From the NCBI GenBank assembly GCA_947626615.1, contig CANQSW010000012.1, forward strand, positions 1-18,022: 18,022 nt of DNA, in the 5' to 3' direction. The notes under the pieces were generated by a model. It worked only from the letters and a program-made list of their open reading frames with translations, was not told the origin of the DNA and ran no database searches. The position numbers and the translations under genes were made by a program. How positions within the stretch are numbered: position 1 is the first letter of the stretch; the number at the start of each line of letters is the position of its first letter. The DNA comes from an uncultured Peptococcaceae bacterium. Lineage in GTDB: Bacteria; Bacillota; Dehalobacteriia; UBA4068; UBA4997. Positions 13,996 through 18,022 of this stretch are shown here, piece after piece.

Positions 13996-14028
13996 AAAAA
14001 AAAGACCGGCGGCAAGCTCCGCACGGCC
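13996..14028 (-). terminator. intrinsic terminator of the clpC-radA run
   Basis: A 9-pair stem with one bulged base (14004-14028) is followed on the minus strand by eight Ts (13996-14003), directly after the stop of the small membrane protein. Confidence 0.85.
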
Positions 14029-14029
14029 T

Positions 14030-14284
14030 TTAATTTTCCGCGGCGTCGGTCTGCCGCCGCTTCAGCCGGGCGCGAACGGCCAGCCGCAGCAGCCAAAGCG
14101 CGGCCAAAACGGCGGCCGTTACCGCGCCGTAAAGCAAAATGCCGGTATACCACGGCGCGGACTGCATGGCGTACCGCGCCGGGCGCGCCTTAATCTCGCC
14201 AAACACGTACAGGCCATAGACAACAAAAGCGCCGACCGCCGCCGCCATGCACACGGGTAAAATTTTAGCCAGCTTTTCCAGCAT
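14030..14284 (-). CDS. small two-helix membrane protein
   Basis: 84 aa with two hydrophobic segments (about 8-30 and 46-68) and a basic, charged C-terminal tail (RARLKRRQTD), suggesting both ends are cytoplasmic. GGGAGGG lies 4 nt before the ATG, slightly close. It lies last in the run below radA, immediately before a terminator. I do not recognise the family and see no catalytic motif. Confidence 0.65.
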   Translation of the reverse strand: MLEKLAKILPVCMAAAVGAFVVYGLYVFGEIKARPARYAMQSAPWYTGILLYGAVTAAVLAALWLLRLAVRARLKRRQTDAAEN

Positions 14285-14309
14285 AAAGCCCTCCCGCCTA
14301 GAAAGTGTT

Positions 14310-14835
14310 TCGCCAACGCGCTCCGCTCAGGTAAATTCCGCCTTATGCCGCCAAACGTAAGCGCGATTCAGCGCGTTCAGGTCCTCCTCATAGCGCCAAA
14401 AAGCGGCGTCGCATTCGCTCAGAGCCTTTGCGTTGCAGCGTCCGTCGATACGTCGAGCAGCTCGCAGCGCTCCTCCCTCGCCGCGGGAAGCTCCCGCCCA
14501 AAGAGGCCGAGCGCCCGGCGGCATATTTCCGCCGTTTGCCTGGCGCCGATAGTCTGAAACGCGTTCGCCAGCTCCCCGGCCAGATCGCCGCTGGAATTAG
14601 TCAAAAACTGGGCAAAACCGCCGTTGTTCACCTCTGCCTCGCAGGTCTGCGTAATAAAAAATATCCGCTCCGGGGCACTCAATGCGGCCATATTGTCGCC
14701 GGATTCGCATTTTTGCGCCACGTAGTCCGCCAAAGCGACGATAAACTCGTTCTCGTCGGCTATTTGCCAAATTTTGTAGATAGACATTTTCCCGCCCTCC
14801 TCAGGGCAAAATATATCGCCAATGCGCTCCGTTCA
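14310..14835. repeat. 20-bp direct repeat at two stop codons
   Basis: TCGCCAACGCGCTCCGCTCA at 14310-14329 recurs with two changes at 14816-14835. In each case the last three bases are the stop codon (minus strand TGA) of the gene to its right, the broken DMP19 gene and the GyrI-like gene. The interval between the copies contains the whole broken gene. Confidence 0.8.
14327..14787 (-). pseudogene. DMP19-family gene broken by a frameshift
   Basis: The first frame (14787 down to 14419) encodes CEAEVNNGGFAQFLTNSSGD and onward, a good match to the DMP19/DUF4375 family as I recall it, then stops early at ATQRL. The missing C-terminus, DAAFWRYEEDLNALNRAYVW, continues in another minus frame to a TGA at 14327. 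The switch point lies at the TTT at 14427-14429 (AAA on the minus strand); restoring one base gives an uninterrupted product of about 153 aa. The 461-bp total is one short of a codon multiple. It may be a real mutation, a phase-variable A-run (only 3 A now, so unlikely) or a sequencing error. A good ribosome binding site precedes the ATG. Function of the family is not established in bacteria. Confidence 0.8.
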
Positions 14836-15465
14836 CAGCTTTTTGATCGGGTGCCGAATGACCGTCCGCCATTTCTCCGGGGCGACCTTCCGCGCGTCCG
14901 TCAAATAAATCTCATGGTGCAGCCGCGTCGCCGACATAGTGTTGGCGTAGCCGTTTTCCGCCAGATATTCGTCCATTAAAGCGACGCTGGCCGGCTCGTC
15001 GTCAAAAGGCCCGACGTGCAGCATCTGCACGCACAGCCCCTCGTCGACGGTCAGAAACTCCGCCGCCGAACAGTCCAGCTTTTTCTTTTGGCTCGCCGTT
15101 TCCACCGCCCAGGCAACGTCCTCTTTGCTGACAAAATCCGGCAAGCGGATAACGGAGAGCCAATGCAGCGCGGCCTTGTTCGCGTAATCCATGCCGTCAG
15201 AGTCGCCCTGCCGCCAGAAGCCCTCCAGCGGCGGCACAACGTACTCAAAGAAGCCCGCGATCTTGTAGTCCGTCTTATAACTCATCTTCAGGGTGTACGC
15301 CACCGCATAAAGCACGCCGATCGCCCGCTGATACGCGCCGCCGGGCTCGTTCGGGTCGCCCTTGCCCCGCACCGCGATATAATTCATCGGCGGCACGTTG
15401 ACGATCTCCGGCTTATTTTTCGGCAGATAAAATTCTTTATACTCTTTCTTGAAGTCAAACGCCAT
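14833..15465 (-). CDS. GyrI-like small-molecule-binding domain protein
   Basis: 210-aa soluble protein. VNVPPMNYIAVRGKGDPNE near residues 22-40 and the later FLTVDEGLCVQMLHVGPFDD and the HEIYL segment match the GyrI-like (SOUL-like/AraC effector) domain in the stand-alone form that Bacillota often carry. Family members bind small hydrophobic molecules or hydrolyse certain toxins; nothing here settles a ligand. I chose the ATG at 15465 with GGAGGG 4 nt upstream; a longer frame to 15480 starts before that site. It begins 21 bases after radA, suggesting readthrough. Confidence 0.85.
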   Translation of the reverse strand: MAFDFKKEYKEFYLPKNKPEIVNVPPMNYIAVRGKGDPNEPGGAYQRAIGVLYAVAYTLKMSYKTDYKIAGFFEYVVPPLEGFWRQGDSDGMDYANKAALHWLSVIRLPDFVSKEDVAWAVETASQKKKLDCSAAEFLTVDEGLCVQMLHVGPFDDEPASVALMDEYLAENGYANTMSATRLHHEIYLTDARKVAPEKWRTVIRHPIKKL

Positions 15466-15486
15466 ATGTCCCTCCGTCAAATATCG

Positions 15487-16851
15487 TCACAGCAGCCCCA
15501 GCAGGCTAAACGCCACCCGCAAGTCGTCCGCGCCGTACAGCTTCAGGCCGCATTTTTTGGCCGCCGCCCGCACGTTCGGCCGCCCCGCCGTCACCACGTT
15601 GCCAAAGCCCAGCCGCGCGGCCTCGCGCAGCCGCTGCTCCGGCTGGCCGATGGGGCGCAGCTCACCCGTCAGGCCGATCTCGCCCACCGCCGCCAGGTCT
15701 GGCGGCAGGGGCCGGTCAAAATAAGCCGAGGCCACCGCCGCCGCCACCGCCAGGTCGACGGCGGGGTCGTCCACGCGCAGCCCCCCGGTCACGTTCACGT
15801 AAACGTCCTGATTGCCGAGGTTCAGCCCCACTTTCTTTTCCAGCACGGCCAGGATTATCAGCAGCCGGTTATAATCGAGGCCGGAGGCCAAACGCCGGGC
15901 GTTGCCAAAATTGGTCGGGCTGGTCAGGGCCTGTATCTCCAGCAGCACGGGGCGCGCCCCCTGCAGCACGCAGCCCACCGCCGCGCCCGCCACCTGCCGC
16001 TCGCGGTGCGTGAGGAACACCGCCGTGGGGTCGTCCAGCGCGGTGAGGCCACGCTCCGTCATCTCAAACACGCCGATCTCGTTGGTGGAGCCGAAGCGGT
16101 TCTTGATCGAGCGCAGCAGCCGCAGATTCGCCAATCTGTCGCCCTCAAAATACAGCACGGTATCCACCATATGTTCCAGCACGCGCGGCCCGGCGAGGTT
16201 GCCCTCCTTGGTCACGTGGCCCACCAGTATCACGGCCACGCCGCGCTCCTTGGCCAGCTTCAGCAGCTCGTTGCCGCATTGGCGCACCTGCGAGACGCTG
16301 CCGGGCGCGGCCGCCAGCTCCGGCAGGAACACCGTCTGGATAGAATCGACGATCAGCAGGCGGCAATCCTGCCGCTCCGCCTGCCGCAATATCGCCTCAA
16401 GGTTGTTCTCCGTCAGCAGCCAGAGGTCGTCAGAGAGCGTCCCCAGCCGCTCGGCCCGCATACGCACCTGCGGCGCGCTCTCCTCGCCGGAGACGTAGAG
16501 CACCCGCCCGAAGCCGCCGCTGACGGCCAGCGCCAGCTGTAATAAGATAGTGCTTTTGCCGATGCCGGGCTCGCCGCCCAGCAGCGTCAGAGAACCGGGC
16601 ACCAGGCCGCCGCCCAGCACCAGATCCAGCTCCGCCAGCCCGGTGGGCACGCGCGTCAGCTCGGCCATGGACACCTTGGCTATCGGCTGCGGCACGTTAT
16701 CCGAAGCCGCCGAAAGCCCCCCGCCCGGCGCCGCCGCCGGGGCTATCTCCTCCACCACGGAGTTCCAGGCGCCGCAGGCGGTGCAGCGGCCCTGCCATTT
16801 GGCAAACTGCGCACCGCACTCCTGGCAAACGAATATCTGCTTATTTTTCAT
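15487..16851 (-). CDS. radA: DNA repair protein RadA
   Basis: RecA-like ATPase that helps branch migration and processing of recombination intermediates. The 454-aa product has the N-terminal zinc finger Cys9, Cys12, Cys23, Cys26; Walker A GGEPGIGKST (92-101); Walker B LLIVDSIQ; the RadA-specific KNRFGSTNEIGVFEM; and a C-terminal Lon-like domain ending with the GEIGLTGELRPI segment. I chose the ATG at 16851, 9 nt after GGAG; the in-frame TTG at 16866 overlaps that site. It lies 54 bp below clpC, with no terminator between. Confidence 0.97.
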   Translation of the reverse strand: MKNKQIFVCQECGAQFAKWQGRCTACGAWNSVVEEIAPAAAPGGGLSAASDNVPQPIAKVSMAELTRVPTGLAELDLVLGGGLVPGSLTLLGGEPGIGKSTILLQLALAVSGGFGRVLYVSGEESAPQVRMRAERLGTLSDDLWLLTENNLEAILRQAERQDCRLLIVDSIQTVFLPELAAAPGSVSQVRQCGNELLKLAKERGVAVILVGHVTKEGNLAGPRVLEHMVDTVLYFEGDRLANLRLLRSIKNRFGSTNEIGVFEMTERGLTALDDPTAVFLTHRERQVAGAAVGCVLQGARPVLLEIQALTSPTNFGNARRLASGLDYNRLLIILAVLEKKVGLNLGNQDVYVNVTGGLRVDDPAVDLAVAAAVASAYFDRPLPPDLAAVGEIGLTGELRPIGQPEQRLREAARLGFGNVVTAGRPNVRAAAKKCGLKLYGADDLRVAFSLLGLL

Positions 16852-16905
16852 ATATTTTGCTCCCAAAAAAAGTGGATTTTTTCTCTCACCGCTTTTTTTC
16901 GGCGT

Positions 16906-18022
16906 TTATTCGGCCTTTTCCTGCTCCGCGTCCGGCTTGGCGGCCTCGGCGGCCGCATTTTTTTCATCTGAAGCCGCCGTCACTTTTTTCTGCCGCGTTT
17001 TTCGGCCAGAAGCCGCTCCCTTAGCGGGTTTGGGCTCGGTCTGGCTGAATTTTATCTGATCGCCCTCAGCATACCCCCAGATCTCGTCGCCCGCCGCAAA
17101 TTTCTGCGCGAGCAGATCCTCGCTTAAAGGATCCTCCAGCAGACGCACCACCGCGCGCTTCAGGGGTCTTGCGCCGTATTCCGCGTCGAAGCCGGCCTCG
17201 GCCAGCAGCTTCACGGCGCTCTCCGTCACGTGCAGAGTGATCTCCTGCGCCGCCAGCCGCTTTTGCAGGTCGGCCGCCAGCAGGGCCGCGATGCGCTCGA
17301 TCTCCTCGGTCTGCAGGCTGCGGAACACCAGTATATTGTCGATACGGTTGATGAACTCCGGCCGGAAGCTCTTCTTCACCGCGTCCAGCGCGCGGGCCTT
17401 GTTCTGCTCGTATTCCGATTCCGCGCGGGCCTTGCTTTGGTCGCCAGCGGCAAAGCCCAGCGAGGAGTGTTTGGCGGTGCTGCCGCCCAGGTTGGAGGTC
17501 ATAATGATGACGGTGTTGCGGAAATCGACCGTGCGGCCCTTGCTGTCTGTGAGGCGGCCGTCGTCCAGCACTTGCAGCAGGACGTTGAACACGTCGGGGT
17601 GCGCCTTTTCGATCTCGTCCAGCAGGATAACGCTGTACGGGCGGCGGCGTACGGCCTCGGTCAGCTGGCCGCCCTCATCGTGGCCAATATAGCCGGGAGG
17701 CGCGCCGATCAGCCGGGCCACGGTGTGCTTCTCCATATATTCGCTCATATCCAGACGGATCATCGCGTCGTCGCTGCCAAAAAGCGCGTTGGCCAGCGCC
17801 TTGGAAAGCTCCGTTTTGCCCACGCCCGTGGGCCCGAGAAAGATGAACGAGCCGATCGGGCGCTTCGGGTCTTTTAAGCCCGCGCGGCCGCGGCGTATCG
17901 CCCTGGCCACCTCGCGCACGGCCTCGTCCTGGCCGATAACGCGCTGGTGCAGCAGCTCCTCCAGGTGCAGCAGCTGCTCCTGCTCGCCCTTTTGCAGCTG
18001 CGCCACCGGGATACCGCTCCAG
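16906..18022 (-). CDS. clpC: ATP-dependent Clp protease ATPase subunit ClpC (C-terminal part)
   Basis: C-terminal 372 residues of a Hsp100 unfoldase that feeds ClpP; the rest lies beyond the right edge, and the reading frame stays open to the last base. The first readable residues (WSGIPVAQLQKGE) correspond to the SRWTGIPV segment before the second ATPase domain. Walker A GPTGVGKTELSKAL, Walker B VILLDEIEKAHPDVFNVLLQ, and sensor-2 GARPLKRAV are present. The GTG at 18006 is an internal Val codon, not a start. After the normal end (near WGYAEGDQIKF) there is an extra tail of about 45 residues, rich in Lys, Ala and Glu. Confidence 0.95.
   Translation of the reverse strand, partial: WSGIPVAQLQKGEQEQLLHLEELLHQRVIGQDEAVREVARAIRRGRAGLKDPKRPIGSFIFLGPTGVGKTELSKALANALFGSDDAMIRLDMSEYMEKHTVARLIGAPPGYIGHDEGGQLTEAVRRRPYSVILLDEIEKAHPDVFNVLLQVLDDGRLTDSKGRTVDFRNTVIIMTSNLGGSTAKHSSLGFAAGDQSKARAESEYEQNKARALDAVKKSFRPEFINRIDNILVFRSLQTEEIERIAALLAADLQKRLAAQEITLHVTESAVKLLAEAGFDAEYGARPLKRAVVRLLEDPLSEDLLAQKFAAGDEIWGYAEGDQIKFSQTEPKPAKGAASGRKTRQKKVTAASDEKNAAAEAAKPDAEQEKAE

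Noticed and set aside
16852..16905. Terminator between clpC and radA
   Set aside because: A weak 5-bp stem is present but is followed by an A-rich, not T-rich, stretch on the minus strand.

Overview
The window looks like chromosomal DNA of a GC-rich Bacillota bacterium (visibly GC-biased third positions, strong GGAGG-type ribosome binding sites, some TTG and GTG starts). Gene content (clpC-radA, carD, PIN/TRAM-ispD-ispF, mltG-U32 hydroxylase, coaX-dusB, birA-bioY) and style would fit Negativicutes, perhaps the Acidaminococcaceae; that placement is inference from recall, not a database result. Most of the window is housekeeping sequence on the minus strand.

Layout, left to right. 1-131 holds an intrinsic terminator reading rightward. 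132-1893 is coaX-dusB (pantothenate kinase; tRNA dihydrouridine synthase), overlapping and driven by a promoter at 1941-1969. 1978-3645 is a biotin operon, birA-bioY, with a 36-codon ORF between them, and a near-consensus promoter whose -35 box lies inside a BirA-type operator. 3646-4704 has no credible protein gene. It holds a repeat island of 88-bp units, 30-bp tandem repeats whose minus-strand copy folds into GNRA-capped hairpins, a duplicated 41-mer, and about 2.5 units of a 140-bp repeat with a conserved hairpin. The island directly abuts the stop codon of a 279-aa ferritin-like protein with a very cysteine-rich tail (39 Cys by my count), the most unusual gene here. Divergent from it is a two-component system (OmpR-type regulator, histidine kinase without HAMP) ending in a strong terminator.

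7753-10338 is mltG, a U32-family tRNA hydroxylase and a DUF4911 gene. 10502-12861 is the PIN/TRAM gene followed by ispD and ispF, ending in a textbook terminator. carD follows with its own terminator. A small plus-strand gene at 13602 (resembling MazG helices but lacking acidic ligands) converges on a minus-strand run that starts with clpC (cut by the window edge) and radA and continues into accessory genes: a GyrI-like protein, a DMP19-family gene broken by one frameshift, and a small membrane protein.

The clearest working units are biotin uptake with BirA feedback, the MEP-pathway pair ispD/ispF, cell wall synthesis and tRNA modification (mltG/trhP), and proteolysis and recombination (clpC/radA). 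The least explained stretch is 3750-5740: repeat island, Cys-rich ferritin-like gene and divergent sensor system.
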